Positions 35,352-45,340 are shown, counted from the first letter of the stretch. The stretch is 64,000 bases of DNA from Bacteroidales bacterium (GCA_016705005.1 JADIZB010000024.1:11211-75210); one strand, 5' to 3'. Numbers and translations: made by a program. The notes: generated by a model from the letters alone, not told the origin.

Positions 35352-36704
35352 ATGTTTGAAAATTTAAGTGAAAAGCTCGAAAGGGCGTTTAAAACCCTGA
35401 AGGGTCAGGGACATATTACCGAGATCAATGTTGCTGAAACACTGAAAGATGTTCGTAAGGCATTGCTTGATGCTGATGTTAGTTATAAGGTAGCCAAACA
35501 GTTTACCGATCTTGTAAAGGAAAAGGCTATGGGACAGCAGGTGCTGACCTCTGTTTCACCCGGGCAGCTGATGGTTAAGATTGTTCATGATGAACTGGCT
35601 GAACTCATGGGAGGAAGCCAGGCTGACATCAACCTGAAAGGAACTCCGGCTGTTATCCTGATCGCAGGATTGCAGGGCTCGGGTAAAACAACTTTTTCAG
35701 CCAAGCTCGCCAATTACCTGCATACAAAAAAAGGGAGCAAACCACTGCTGGTAGCCGGTGATGTATATCGTCCGGCCGCTATAGAACAGCTAAAGGTTCT
35801 TGGGGAACAGATTGGTGTTCAGGTCTTTACCATTGATGATAATAAAAATCCGGTTGAGATTGCCCGCAAAGCCATTGCTCATGCCAAGGAATATGCCTAC
35901 AGCCCGGTAATCATCGATACCGCCGGTCGTCTGGCTGTAGATGAGCAGATGATGAACGAGATTGCTGCAGTAAAGCAGGCAGTCAACCCACAGGAGATTC
36001 TTTTCGTCGTTGATTCCATGACCGGTCAGGATGCTGTCAATACTGCCAAAGCATTCAACGACAGACTCGATTATGACGGTGTTGTGCTTACTAAACTTGA
36101 CGGAGACACCCGGGGTGGTGCCGCCCTCACCATTCGCTCGGTTGTAGATAAACCGGTAAAATTTGTGGGATTGGGCGAAAAGATGGATGCGATTGACGTG
36201 TTCTATCCTTCACGTATGGCCGACAGGATTCTGGGGATGGGTGATATTGTTTCACTTGTCGAAAGAGCCCAGGAACAGTTCGACGAAGAAGAAGCAAAGA
36301 AACTTCAGCAGAAACTGGCCAAAGATCAGTTTAACTTCAACGACTTTATCAGCCAGGTGAAGCAGATCAAGAAGATGGGTAATGTGAAAGACCTTCTCGG
36401 AATGATTCCTGGTATGGGTAAGGCGCTGAAAGGGGTTGATATTGACGAGAATGCCTTTAAAGGAATCGAAGCCATCATATCTTCGATGACCCCGGCAGAA
36501 AGGGAAACTCCTGCACTGCTCAACGGCAGCCGGAGAAAGCGCATCGCGATGGGAAGCGGAACCGATATTGCCGAAGTAAACCGCCTCATCAAACAGTTTG
36601 AAGATACCCGTAAAATGATGAAAATGATCTCTGGCGGAGGTGGTAAAAATGCTCTTCATGCCATGCGCAACATGAACAAAATGTCCTCAGGACGCAAACG
36701 TTAA
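35352..36704 (+). CDS. ffh: Signal recognition particle GTPase Ffh (SRP54)
   Basis: A 450-residue cytoplasmic GTPase that delivers ribosomes making membrane proteins to FtsY and SecYEG. The order of domains is standard: the N domain (MFENLSEKLERAFKTLKG and ADVSYKVAKQF); the G domain with GLQGSGKTTFSAKLA, DVYRPAAIEQL, DTAGRL and TKLDGDTRGGA; and the methionine-rich M domain (KKMGNVKDLLGMIPGMG, RRKRIAMGSGT, QFEDTRKMMKMISGG). The length is typical. folD begins 21 bases downstream on the same strand and is probably co-transcribed. Confidence 0.98.
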   Translation: MFENLSEKLERAFKTLKGQGHITEINVAETLKDVRKALLDADVSYKVAKQFTDLVKEKAMGQQVLTSVSPGQLMVKIVHDELAELMGGSQADINLKGTPAVILIAGLQGSGKTTFSAKLANYLHTKKGSKPLLVAGDVYRPAAIEQLKVLGEQIGVQVFTIDDNKNPVEIARKAIAHAKEYAYSPVIIDTAGRLAVDEQMMNEIAAVKQAVNPQEILFVVDSMTGQDAVNTAKAFNDRLDYDGVVLTKLDGDTRGGAALTIRSVVDKPVKFVGLGEKMDAIDVFYPSRMADRILGMGDIVSLVERAQEQFDEEEAKKLQQKLAKDQFNFNDFISQVKQIKKMGNVKDLLGMIPGMGKALKGVDIDENAFKGIEAIISSMTPAERETPALLNGSRRKRIAMGSGTDIAEVNRLIKQFEDTRKMMKMISGGGGKNALHAMRNMNKMSSGRKR

Positions 36705-36725
36705 TAAACCTGGCCTGTCTGAATT

Positions 36726-37604
36726 ATGGAGCTGATCGACGGAAAAAAAATCGGGGAAGAGATTAAAAAAGAGATTGCTGCAAAGGTAGCTTCCATTATT
36801 GATGCCGGAGGTGAACCTCCTCATCTGGCTGCTGTTCTGGTTGGTGAAGATGCCGCCAGTCAGACCTATATCGCCGGCAAGGAACGTGCCTGCAAGGCTG
36901 TCGGCTTTACCTCGAGTATTTACAGGTATGATTCGGATATGACCGAAAAGCAACTTCTTGATGTGGTTGATTTCCTGAACAACGATCCGGAAGTAAATGG
37001 TTTTATCGTACAGCTTCCGCTGCCTGCACACATTGATGCCAACAGGATTCTCGAACGCATTCTTCCTGAAAAGGATGTGGATGGCTTTCATCCACTGAAT
37101 ATCGGAAGGCTTGTTCTTGGACTTCCATCATACCTGCCTGCTACCCCGGCCGGAATTATGCTATTGCTCGAGCGCGCCGGCATCGCCACAGAAGGCAAGC
37201 ATTGCGTGGTTCTCGGACGGAGTAATATTGTTGGTACTCCTGTCAGCCTGCTGATGTCAAGAAAGGCAAATCCGGGCAACAGCACGGTAACACTTTGTCA
37301 CAGCAAGACAGAGAACCTTGCTGAAATTACCCGTCAGGCTGATATTCTTATCGCAGCCATCGGACACCCGGGGTTTGTAAAAGAAGATATGGTGAAAGCA
37401 GGAGCGGTAGTCATTGATGTAGGCATTCACAGGATTCCTGATGACAGTGAAAAGGGTTATCATATCACGGGGGATGTAGACTTCGAAAAAGTCGCACCGA
37501 AGTGCAGCTACATCACACCGGTTCCCGGTGGCGTGGGCCTGATGACCATCATCAGTCTGCTGCTGAACACCTTTAAAGCATATAATCACGAAATTTATCC
37601 CTGA
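36726..37604 (+). CDS. folD: Bifunctional methylene-THF dehydrogenase / cyclohydrolase
   Basis: A 292-residue cytoplasmic enzyme that interconverts 5,10-methylene-THF, 5,10-methenyl-THF and 10-formyl-THF. The motifs are clear: YIAGKERACKAVGF with the catalytic Lys, VNGFIVQLPLP, LPEKDVDGFHPLNIGRL, the NADP-binding GRSNIVGTPVSLLM, and the C-terminal PVPGGVGLMTIISLL. The length is normal. It follows ffh by 21 bases. The T9SS gene that comes next begins 76 bases later. Confidence 0.98.
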   Translation: MELIDGKKIGEEIKKEIAAKVASIIDAGGEPPHLAAVLVGEDAASQTYIAGKERACKAVGFTSSIYRYDSDMTEKQLLDVVDFLNNDPEVNGFIVQLPLPAHIDANRILERILPEKDVDGFHPLNIGRLVLGLPSYLPATPAGIMLLLERAGIATEGKHCVVLGRSNIVGTPVSLLMSRKANPGNSTVTLCHSKTENLAEITRQADILIAAIGHPGFVKEDMVKAGAVVIDVGIHRIPDDSEKGYHITGDVDFEKVAPKCSYITPVPGGVGLMTIISLLLNTFKAYNHEIYP

Positions 37605-37680
37605 TCAGTCAACAAGGGCTGCGGAATTCTGTTTAAATTCTGATGTATTGGTTTTCAGAGCCAGTCAGAAAACAAATTAT

Positions 37681-38928
37681 ATGAAGCTGAAACCTGTTCT
37701 TCTTCTGATCATCCCTGTTTTATTTTCATTGAGCCTGAATGGCCAGACAGCCGGCTGTACCGATCCACAGGCTCTCAACTACAATCCGGAAGCAACCATC
37801 AATGATGGCAGCTGTGTTTATCCGGTCACAACGACTACACCTGCGACGGTTTCACGCTCCCTGCCACAGGAAGTCATTGAGACTTCCGGACTTATCTACT
37901 GGAATGGCGGATTGTGGACGCATAACGACAGCGGCAACCAGGCCATGCTTTATAAAATCGATACGCTTACGGGTCTTATTCTGCAGACCATTTCTGTAAC
38001 CGGGGCAGAGAATACCGATTGGGAGGATATAGCCCAGGATAATGAACATATTTATATCGGTGATTTTGGGAATAACCTGGGAAACCGGACCGACCTCAGA
38101 GTATATATTTCAGAGAAGTCTTCGTTTCCAACGACAGGTGATGGAAGTGTTCCGGCACAAACAATTAACTTCAGCTATGGTGATCAGCCTTCATTCGAAA
38201 TCGCAAACCGAAGCAATGACTACGACTGCGAATCACTGATTGTGTTTGGTGACAGCCTTTATCTTTTTACAAAAAATTGGGTGAATGAACAAACCAGGCT
38301 GTATGCAATGCCGAAAGTACCTGGTACCTATGTGCTTTTTCCTCAGGGATCAATGGATTCTGACGGGCTGGTTACAGGTGCAGATGTTATTGCCGGTGGT
38401 TCGGAGGTGATTCTCTGCGGTTATAAAAACTATAATCCATTCGTCTGGTTGTTGTTTGATTTCGCAGGAAATGGGTTTTTCGGCGGAAACAAACGTCGCA
38501 TTAACTTTTCAGGTATGCTGGGAACTCAAACCGAAGGCACCTCCTATACTTTTGGCAACACAGTCTACATTTCATCCGAGAAAACAACTGTGATTCCGGC
38601 CAGGCTATTCCGTTTGAATACTTCACCCTGGACCGGTTCTATACCAACAGGAAGTGAGGGCAACCTTAATCATGACCATGAATTGAAGTTTTATCCGAAT
38701 CCCAGCGATGGTAACATTCATCTTGATCTTGGTCAGAGTTGTAAACCAGACGATTATCGTGCAGTGATTTTCGATAGCCGTGGTGCTGCCGTGATGAAAG
38801 ATTGTGCGGTTGATGTGTCAGGATGCATTGCAAACATCAGTGTTTCTGAACTCGAAGCAGGTTTTTACCTGTTGAAATTATACAGCAACGAGGTAATACT
38901 GACAGGAAGGCTGATTGTCGGGCTTTAA
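37681..38928 (+). CDS. T9SS-secreted protein with N-terminal Cys-containing calcium-type repeat
   Basis: About 415 residues from the ATG at 37681, which begins a clean signal peptide (LLLIIPVLFSLSLNGQ). The longer frame adds 11 unrelated residues. Just after cleavage there is one CTDPQALNYNPEATINDGSC unit, a motif common in Bacteroidetes surface proteins. The middle (about residues 60-320) is beta-rich with repeated strands (HNDSGNQAMLYKID, IYIGDFGNNLGNR) and resembles a propeller, but no family is certain. The last roughly 80 residues (FYPNPSDGNIHLDL...RGAAVMKD...LEAGFYLLKL...RLIVGL) are a T9SS type A sorting domain. The function is unknown. Confidence 0.75.
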   Translation: MKLKPVLLLIIPVLFSLSLNGQTAGCTDPQALNYNPEATINDGSCVYPVTTTTPATVSRSLPQEVIETSGLIYWNGGLWTHNDSGNQAMLYKIDTLTGLILQTISVTGAENTDWEDIAQDNEHIYIGDFGNNLGNRTDLRVYISEKSSFPTTGDGSVPAQTINFSYGDQPSFEIANRSNDYDCESLIVFGDSLYLFTKNWVNEQTRLYAMPKVPGTYVLFPQGSMDSDGLVTGADVIAGGSEVILCGYKNYNPFVWLLFDFAGNGFFGGNKRRINFSGMLGTQTEGTSYTFGNTVYISSEKTTVIPARLFRLNTSPWTGSIPTGSEGNLNHDHELKFYPNPSDGNIHLDLGQSCKPDDYRAVIFDSRGAAVMKDCAVDVSGCIANISVSELEAGFYLLKLYSNEVILTGRLIVGL

Positions 38929-39054
38929 ATTGCCGGAAAGCCCATTTTGTGTGCAGGCAGCGCTTCAGGAATCTGCCGGATACTGCTGCTGAAATAAGTG
39001 GTTGAAGAATGCGTTTAAAATATGATGGTTTTTATTCAAAGGTATACCCGGATC

Positions 39055-40968
39055 ATGATGAACCGAATTGTATTTTTTTTCTTTCTGTTTCTGCTCCCGG
39101 GATGGCTCGCTGCGCAGGATAAGGGCGAAACAAGGGAAAGCCGGCATCATGCAAAGGCTCTTGCCTTCTACAATGCTTCTGATTACAAACAGGCCCTCGC
39201 AGAGGTCGGAAAAGCCCTGAAAATAAACCCGGATTACATTGAATCATGGTTGCTGGCCGGTGATATCTATTCCCTCAGGGAGCAAAAAGCTGAAGCAATC
39301 CGTTGCTATTCAAAGGCTGTCACCATTGATTACAATTTCTTTCCTCCAGCGGTGTATTTATTGGCCAATCTGCAGTTTGAAGAAAGACTTTACGGAGATT
39401 GCATCAGGAACTATGAATGGTATCTTCAATTCCCTAAAGCCAGGCAGGCCGAAAAGAACAAATGTTTGAAAAATCTGGCGATTGCCCGTTACCGCAAGAC
39501 TGCCATGGAACATCCGGTATCAGTTAATCCGGTCAACCTGGGTGAAGGTATAAACAGTGCCGGTTATGAATTTGTAAATTATATCAGTCCGGATGCTTCA
39601 AAACTCTTTTTCACGCGGAGAATGACAAGCGGGAATGACAGGGATGAGAATTTTTTTGTGGCTGACCGGCTGAATGACACGACCTGGCAGCCAGCCTATG
39701 AACTGGGCCCTCCGGTAAATACCTCCGGTGATGAAGGTGCTTTATGCATTTCACCTGACGGGCAGTTTCTATTCTATTCTGCCTGCAACAGGCAGGATGG
39801 TTATGGCAGTTGCGATCTTTTTGTTTCCCGAAGAGAGGGTGACAGATGGGGGATTCCACAGAATCTTGGCCCGGCAGTCAATGGTTCTGACTGGGAGTCA
39901 CAACCGAGTTTTGCACCCGATGGCCGTACGCTGTACTTTGTCAGCAACCGGCCGGGCGGCATGGGAAGCAGCGATATCTGGATCAGCCGGTTGGACGATT
40001 CAGGCAACTGGTCAGTACCTGAAAATCCGGGGAGTCCTGTGAATACTTCAGAATCAGAGCGTGGTCCTTTCATCCATCCCGATGGACAGACACTCTATTT
40101 CTCCTCGAAAGGTCATCCGGGCATGGGAGAAGGGGATATTTTTTTCAGTAAACTGGATAAAGACACCAGGTGGTCTGATCCGGTAAACCTTGGCTACCCG
40201 TTGAATACCGAAGCCGATGAAGTGACTTTTATTGTTGACAATGCCGGTATATATGCCTATTACTCTTCGGCTACCGGCAAGGGATCCGGACTTCAGGACA
40301 TTTACAGGGTCAATTTGCCTCAGGATGTCAGGCCATTGCCGGTAACCTACATGAAGGGCATTGTTTCTGACAGCCTGAGCGGGAAACTGCTTGCCGCAAC
40401 TTTTACGCTTACTGACCTGGAGGATGGTAAACTGATAGTGAAATCATTTTCCGATGCTGTCACCGGTTCTTTCCTGGTTTGTATTCCTGCAGGCAGGCAA
40501 TATGCGCTGTCTGTTGAAAAGCCGGGATATCTGTTTTATTCGGTTCATTTTGGACTGGACACAATTGCAGGTATCAGGGAACCCTACCTGAAGAATGTAT
40601 TGTTGAAGCCAATCAGGGAAGGGGAATCGGTGGTACTCCGGAATATTTTTTTCGAAACTGACAGTTCCAGGTTGTTGCCTGAATCGGAATCAGAACTGGG
40701 CAAACTGTTTGATCTGATGAAGCGGAATCCCGGTCTGAAGATTGAGATCAGCGGTCATACCGATAATTCGGGTGGTGAGGCATACAATCAGGTATTGTCA
40801 GAGAAAAGGGCAGGAGAAGTATTCCGGTATCTGACCGCAAAGGGCATCTCTCCGCAAAGAATGACCTTTAAGGGATATGGTGCCTCAAAACCCGTTGCTG
40901 ACAATTCAACCATAGAAGGCCGCTCGCTTAACCGGAGAACGGAATTCAGTGTTACCGGACTCAAATAA
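39055..40968 (+). CDS. PorE-like OmpA-family protein (TPR, PD40 propeller, CRD, OmpA)
   Basis: About 637 residues from the ATG at 39055 or 39058. A longer frame starts at 39022. The signal peptide ends near LAAQ. In order: TPR repeats (about residues 25-140: HHAKALAFYNASDYKQALAE); PD40 propeller blades (about 160-410: NSAGYEFVNYISPDASKLFF, GALCISPDGQFLFYSA, QPSFAPDGRTLYFVSNRPGG); a regulatory-like beta domain (about 435-510: MKGIVSDSLSGKLLAATFTL); and a C-terminal OmpA peptidoglycan domain (about 525-637: IFFETDSSRLLPESESELGKL, SGHTDNSGG, NRRTEF). The same order is known for PorE, a T9SS accessory protein that binds peptidoglycan. It has no lipobox cysteine, unlike PorE. The T9SS link is inferred. 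Confidence 0.8.
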   Translation: MMNRIVFFFFLFLLPGWLAAQDKGETRESRHHAKALAFYNASDYKQALAEVGKALKINPDYIESWLLAGDIYSLREQKAEAIRCYSKAVTIDYNFFPPAVYLLANLQFEERLYGDCIRNYEWYLQFPKARQAEKNKCLKNLAIARYRKTAMEHPVSVNPVNLGEGINSAGYEFVNYISPDASKLFFTRRMTSGNDRDENFFVADRLNDTTWQPAYELGPPVNTSGDEGALCISPDGQFLFYSACNRQDGYGSCDLFVSRREGDRWGIPQNLGPAVNGSDWESQPSFAPDGRTLYFVSNRPGGMGSSDIWISRLDDSGNWSVPENPGSPVNTSESERGPFIHPDGQTLYFSSKGHPGMGEGDIFFSKLDKDTRWSDPVNLGYPLNTEADEVTFIVDNAGIYAYYSSATGKGSGLQDIYRVNLPQDVRPLPVTYMKGIVSDSLSGKLLAATFTLTDLEDGKLIVKSFSDAVTGSFLVCIPAGRQYALSVEKPGYLFYSVHFGLDTIAGIREPYLKNVLLKPIREGESVVLRNIFFETDSSRLLPESESELGKLFDLMKRNPGLKIEISGHTDNSGGEAYNQVLSEKRAGEVFRYLTAKGISPQRMTFKGYGASKPVADNSTIEGRSLNRRTEFSVTGLK

Positions 40969-41139
40969 TCCGCTTGTATAAATTCAGGACAGAATTCTGA
41001 TTCAGAACTCATTTTTCAGTTGGAATATCCGGTTTTTCAGGGTTTTCGGCGAAATTGAAGTCTGTTTGCTGTTTTAGCGCAGGTGGCGATATCATCATTA
41101 ACAATTCTGACTTACACCGGTCATTTCAGTGCATAATGC

Positions 41140-41147
41140 TACCTTTG
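41140..41147 (+). promoter_or_regulatory. -7 box TACCTTTG upstream of the large helical-repeat gene
   Basis: An exact TAnnTTTG match 25 bases before the start at 41173. No -33 TTTG is seen at standard spacing. Confidence 0.45.
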
Positions 41148-41172
41148 CACTTTCAGATTTTTACTACCGGCT

Positions 41173-43818
41173 ATGCGTCGTCTGCTCCCTGCGATCCTGA
41201 TTTTTTTTGTTCTGCAACAGTTGCAGGGACAATCCATCTATTCACTGCAACAGGATGATTCATGGCCGATGAAGTATTCAGTTTCAAGAAAAGCTGATCT
41301 GTATACCAATCAAGTGATCAAACAACTCGCCCTGGCCCATCTGAAAATACCTGAAAAGACCAGTTTTACTTTTTTCTTCAACTTTGGGGCCTCAGTAGGG
41401 TTTCAGCAAGGTAACATGCTGGATGTTTCTGTTTCACTAACTCCTTCTATTTGTACCGGAGATGTTGAAGTGCGTGATTTTGATCTTCAGAAAATCCTGA
41501 TCCCGTCAACGTGTGCTTTCAGGGTGTCGGTAATTCATCCCGTAAAAGGAGAGGTGTTTGCTTCGTCTCACGAACAGGTTCCGCTATCAGGCCTCCTTGC
41601 AGGAATTTCTGTTGATTCATTCTCCGATTCACTCTGGTCGTCGGGGTGCCGGATCTCAGTCGAATTCAGGGGTTTTTTATTTGACGAGCCCTCTTATCGC
41701 AGGATTGAGAAGGAGTTGTATGCCATCCGTGACTATGATGCTGCATCCGCCCTGGCCGATACACTTGAAAAGAAAATCAGGAAGGCCCGGATTCGTCTGC
41801 ATACACCCACTGAAGCATTCAGGACTTATGTCTTTTGTAAGAAAAGTCTGCTGCTGCTCAATGAAGCAGTGAAAACCCGGACTGAGATTGTTCCCGGAAA
41901 TGATCCCAGAGGTTTACTGACTAAAGTTCCTGTTATCAGGTTTCATTTTGAGGACCTGACGGAGTTTTATAATACTGACGGTGTTGAAGGCCCACTTTCA
42001 GGGAATCCTTATCTGAATCTGGCGCAGAGTTTTGGCTTTGCATTGAATGATGCCCTGATACTTTCGCAGAAGGTGGATTATTACAGCAGCCCGTTTTATT
42101 ACAGGCTGTTTTCAAACAGCACATCTGTGGGACAATTGAACGATGCTGCTGAAGATATGGCGGTTTTCTCAAAGAACCACAGACTTGGAGCAATCGATTT
42201 TGGATTGTTTTCGAGAAGGAAAATTGACCAGGACATCCGAACCGGTGAAATACTCATGCAGGAAGGGAGATATGCAGAGGCAGTAGATCTGTTGAATGCA
42301 GGTCATCGATTTTGCAGCGCAAATCCCGCTGTTTCAATTTCGGAGAAACTCACGACTGCTTTGCTGAAAGCCCGGAGCGGGCTCACAGCTTCCTATATCA
42401 GGATTGTTCAGAAGGCGCTTGACAATAACCTGCCCGGCCTTGCTGATAAATACCTGACGGAAGCCATGAAAAATGCAGCTAAAAATGGCATGACTGCAGC
42501 TGATTCGGCCGGTTTTGCCGGATTGTACGGGTTACTGACAGGTAAGAATATTCAGGCTGGCAATCAGTACCTCAATTCAGGGAATTATCAATCGGCCCTG
42601 GCAGAATTTGATAAAGCAATGGCAATTGCCACTCAATTCAATCTTAGTCAGGTGGCTGATCTGGCCGGGGACGGCCAACAGAAAGCCGTAGGTTACCTTT
42701 ACAGGGACCTATTCCGGAAATCAGAAAAGGCACTGGATGATGGAAATGCGGAACTGGCCGCAATCAGGTTGAAAGAAGCCACCGATTTCGCTGAAGGATA
42801 CCCTGTTTACCGGCCTGACCCGGTATCTGTTGACAGCCTCAACCGTCGGATAGCCATGGTTTCATACCATACCCTGTTGGGTCAGGCAGCTGAACTGGTG
42901 AAGGTTTCTGAAATGAAACCGGCCGTTGAACTGCTTCTTAAGGCAGCAACGCTCAGCAGGGATAGCGGGATTCTTAATACTGCTTACTTTGATTCTCTGG
43001 TCATGAAGGCGGGGTCGGACAGGGTGAATGCCCTTTTATCAGAAGGCAGGTTGAAATTATGGGCGGGTGAACCAGAGAGGGCCCTGGAACTTGCCGGTGA
43101 AGCCACACAGCTTATTTCTGCGCTTGGACTTGGAGGTCGTCAGGACATCAAAGAGCAATATTCATTACTGATGCAGGTCGCTGATGAATCACTCTGCAGC
43201 CGGATTAAGGGGGAACTGACATCACTGATCAGCCAGGCAGGTGAGGCATTCAGTCAGAATAAATTCTCCGATGCAGCCGCATTGGTGTTTCAGGCCCGGG
43301 AGATGATCTATTCAAAGGCATCATGCGGTCTGAATACATTGGAAATCAATAAACTGACCACAAAATATGAACACCCTGTCCGATGGAATGAAATGGTTAG
43401 AAATGCCGGTGTCCTGATTGCAGCCGGTGATTTTACCAAAGGGATTGAGGTGATGCAACAGGCCGGGGCTGTTTTTAATTATTACCGCCTCGATACCCTT
43501 GGACTGGTCAATACAGGATTGTATGAGTTTGCCATCGCTTCCGATCATATTCCGTTCATAAGGCATGCAACCGGTCATTACATTACCCGCGGGGGAAATG
43601 ATCAGGCACTTCGGTTGCTCGACCGGATGCGTCAGGCTGGGGCTACTCCGGCAGAGACGTATGAACTTCAGGAGAGTCTTGCCCGTGTGCTGGCTGAGCG
43701 CGATGTTGCCGAAACTGAAATGACCGACGTAAAGGTTATGCTAAATGTTTACACAAGCGGTAATAAATGGTATAAAAGATTTGCTGAGGTCTACCGGTAT
43801 CATGTAGAGAACCATTGA
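41173..43818 (+). CDS. Large exported helical-repeat (TPR-like) protein
   Basis: An 881-residue exported protein with a signal peptide ending near residue 19 (LQQLQGQ). The N-terminal part (about residues 20-170) is beta-rich with aromatic strands (TSFTFFFNFGASVGF; MLDVSVSLTP). The rest is mostly helical with TPR-like hairpins (GEILMQEGRYAEAVDLLNAG, GNQYLNSGNYQSALAEFDKA, GRLKLWAGEPERALELAGEA, VLIAAGDFTKGIEVMQQAG). No catalytic motif or sorting domain is present, so it is probably periplasmic or bound at the outer membrane from inside. It follows the PorE-like gene by 204 bases on the same strand but has its own -7 box. The function is unknown. A scaffold role in envelope assembly is a guess. 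Confidence 0.65.
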   Translation: MRRLLPAILIFFVLQQLQGQSIYSLQQDDSWPMKYSVSRKADLYTNQVIKQLALAHLKIPEKTSFTFFFNFGASVGFQQGNMLDVSVSLTPSICTGDVEVRDFDLQKILIPSTCAFRVSVIHPVKGEVFASSHEQVPLSGLLAGISVDSFSDSLWSSGCRISVEFRGFLFDEPSYRRIEKELYAIRDYDAASALADTLEKKIRKARIRLHTPTEAFRTYVFCKKSLLLLNEAVKTRTEIVPGNDPRGLLTKVPVIRFHFEDLTEFYNTDGVEGPLSGNPYLNLAQSFGFALNDALILSQKVDYYSSPFYYRLFSNSTSVGQLNDAAEDMAVFSKNHRLGAIDFGLFSRRKIDQDIRTGEILMQEGRYAEAVDLLNAGHRFCSANPAVSISEKLTTALLKARSGLTASYIRIVQKALDNNLPGLADKYLTEAMKNAAKNGMTAADSAGFAGLYGLLTGKNIQAGNQYLNSGNYQSALAEFDKAMAIATQFNLSQVADLAGDGQQKAVGYLYRDLFRKSEKALDDGNAELAAIRLKEATDFAEGYPVYRPDPVSVDSLNRRIAMVSYHTLLGQAAELVKVSEMKPAVELLLKAATLSRDSGILNTAYFDSLVMKAGSDRVNALLSEGRLKLWAGEPERALELAGEATQLISALGLGGRQDIKEQYSLLMQVADESLCSRIKGELTSLISQAGEAFSQNKFSDAAALVFQAREMIYSKASCGLNTLEINKLTTKYEHPVRWNEMVRNAGVLIAAGDFTKGIEVMQQAGAVFNYYRLDTLGLVNTGLYEFAIASDHIPFIRHATGHYITRGGNDQALRLLDRMRQAGATPAETYELQESLARVLAERDVAETEMTDVKVMLNVYTSGNKWYKRFAEVYRYHVENH

Positions 43819-43914
43819 TATTTTTTGAATTCTGACGACCTTTTCCATTTGTTTTCCTATGTTTGTAGTGGTAATTCAAACCCCAGAAGTTTGTCGCAAA
43901 CTAAAACCCATATT

Positions 43915-44625
43915 ATGAAATTACTTCTTATCAGTAATTCTACAAATCCCGGAGAGGAATATCTTGGCTGGCCACGTAATGATATCAGGAATTTTCTTGA
44001 AGGAACAGGTGTTAAGAGAATCCTGTTTATTCCCTATGCCGGAGTTTCAGTCAGTTATGATGCCTATGAAGCAAAGGTTAAGGCTGTATTTGACCAGCTT
44101 GGATATGATCTTTATTCCATCCATCATGAAGCTGACCCGGTTTATGCCGTTTCACAGGCCGAAGCCATTGCTGTTGGCGGCGGCAATACATTCCATCTCG
44201 TGCATGAGTTGCATCGTACCGGTGTGATGCAGGCCATCCGGGGCAGGGCACTTGCCGGTATCCCTTATATGGGTTGGAGTGCAGGTTCCAATGTTGCCTG
44301 CCCTTCGCTTCGTACCACCAATGATATGCCCATCATTGAACCGGAGAGTTTCAACTGTATGGGTCTGGTGCCTTTCCAGATCAACCCCCATTACCTGGAT
44401 GCGCATCCCGAAGGACACGGAGGCGAAACACGTGAACAAAGGATAGAAGAATTTCTTTGTATCAATCCGAAAATATATGTGGTCGGATTACGTGAAGCCA
44501 CTTCGCTCATTTATGAAAATGGACAACTGATGCTGGTTGGACGTCACCCGATGCGTGTATTCCGCCAGGGAAGTAATCCACGCGAGGTTCTCCCAGGTTC
44601 GGATGTTGACTTTCTGATGATCTGA
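43915..44625 (+). CDS. pepE: Peptidase E (alpha-aspartyl dipeptidase)
   Basis: About 236 residues from the ATG at 43915. The frame extends upstream for 30 codons without family likeness. A serine peptidase of family S51 that cleaves Asp-X dipeptides in the cytoplasm. Visible markers: KRILFIPYAGVS at the first strand, AVGGGNTFHLVHELH, the nucleophile elbow GWSAGSNVACPS with Ser, then INPHYLDAHPEGHGGETREQ with the catalytic His, and the VVGLREATSL strand. The length equals that of characterised PepE proteins (about 229 residues). It stands between the large helical-repeat protein and superoxide dismutase, 142 bases upstream of the latter. Confidence 0.92.
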   Translation: MKLLLISNSTNPGEEYLGWPRNDIRNFLEGTGVKRILFIPYAGVSVSYDAYEAKVKAVFDQLGYDLYSIHHEADPVYAVSQAEAIAVGGGNTFHLVHELHRTGVMQAIRGRALAGIPYMGWSAGSNVACPSLRTTNDMPIIEPESFNCMGLVPFQINPHYLDAHPEGHGGETREQRIEEFLCINPKIYVVGLREATSLIYENGQLMLVGRHPMRVFRQGSNPREVLPGSDVDFLMI

Positions 44626-44730
44626 CCCACTGGCATTGATTTACCAAAAAACAATATATTGTCGGACTGCCTGATATTTACGGTGGTCTGTTTAGGTATT
44701 GCAGCCTTCATTTAAGATGTTTTTAATGCG

Positions 44731-44738
44731 TATCTTTA
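44731..44738 (+). promoter_or_regulatory. -7-like box TATCTTTA before sodB
   Basis: One mismatch to TAnnTTTG, 29 bases upstream of the sodB start. This is a weak assignment. Confidence 0.35.
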
Positions 44739-44767
44739 TAGTGAACTAACCCCCAAAACCTATTGTC

Positions 44768-45340
44768 ATGAAATTTGAATTACCTCCGCTTCCCTATGCA
44801 CCGGAAGCATTAGAGCCGGTGATCAGCGCCAATACCATCAGCTTTCACCATGGTAAGCACCACCTGGCCTATGTCAACAATCTGAACAACCTGATTCCGG
44901 GCACACGCTTTGAGAACAGCACCCTCGAGCAAATCATTCTTGAAGCTGAAGGCGGAATTTTTAACAACGCAGCCCAGGTTTGGAATCATACTTTCTATTG
45001 GGAAGGTCTTGGTGGCAAAGGTGGAACTCCAACCGGCAAACTGCTTCAGATGATCAATGATGCTTTCGGGTCGTTCGACCAGTTCAGGGTGTTGTTTGCC
45101 GATGCAGCTGTCAAACAGTTTGGTTCAGGCTGGGCATGGCTGGTGGTTGATGCCGCCGGTAAACTTGTTATTACTGCAACGTCCAATGCCGGAAATCCCA
45201 TGCGTGAAGGCCTGAAACCCATCTTCACCTGTGACGTATGGGAACATGCCTACTACCTTGATTTCCAGAACCGACGTCCAGATTACGTGAAGGCTTTCTG
45301 GGATATTGTGAACTGGGAGAAGGTGGCTGAAAGGCTGTAG
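44768..45340 (+). CDS. sodB: Superoxide dismutase, Fe/Mn family (iron type)
   Basis: A 190-residue cytoplasmic enzyme that converts superoxide to hydrogen peroxide and oxygen. Metal ligands in the expected order are visible: His in TISFHHGKHHLAYVNNLNN, His in NNAAQVWNHTFYWEGL, and Asp/His in CDVWEHAYYLDFQNRRPDYV. The NNAAQVWNHTFYW and GSGWAWLV segments are close to iron-type SodB. Iron versus cambialistic use cannot be settled by eye. The length is standard. The gene is alone on the plus strand, facing the metal-transport operon. Confidence 0.96.
   Translation: MKFELPPLPYAPEALEPVISANTISFHHGKHHLAYVNNLNNLIPGTRFENSTLEQIILEAEGGIFNNAAQVWNHTFYWEGLGGKGGTPTGKLLQMINDAFGSFDQFRVLFADAAVKQFGSGWAWLVVDAAGKLVITATSNAGNPMREGLKPIFTCDVWEHAYYLDFQNRRPDYVKAFWDIVNWEKVAERL

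Noticed and set aside
39611..39859. Minus-strand frame of 82 codons in the PorE-like gene
   Set aside because: It is antisense to the propeller domain and no protein family fits.
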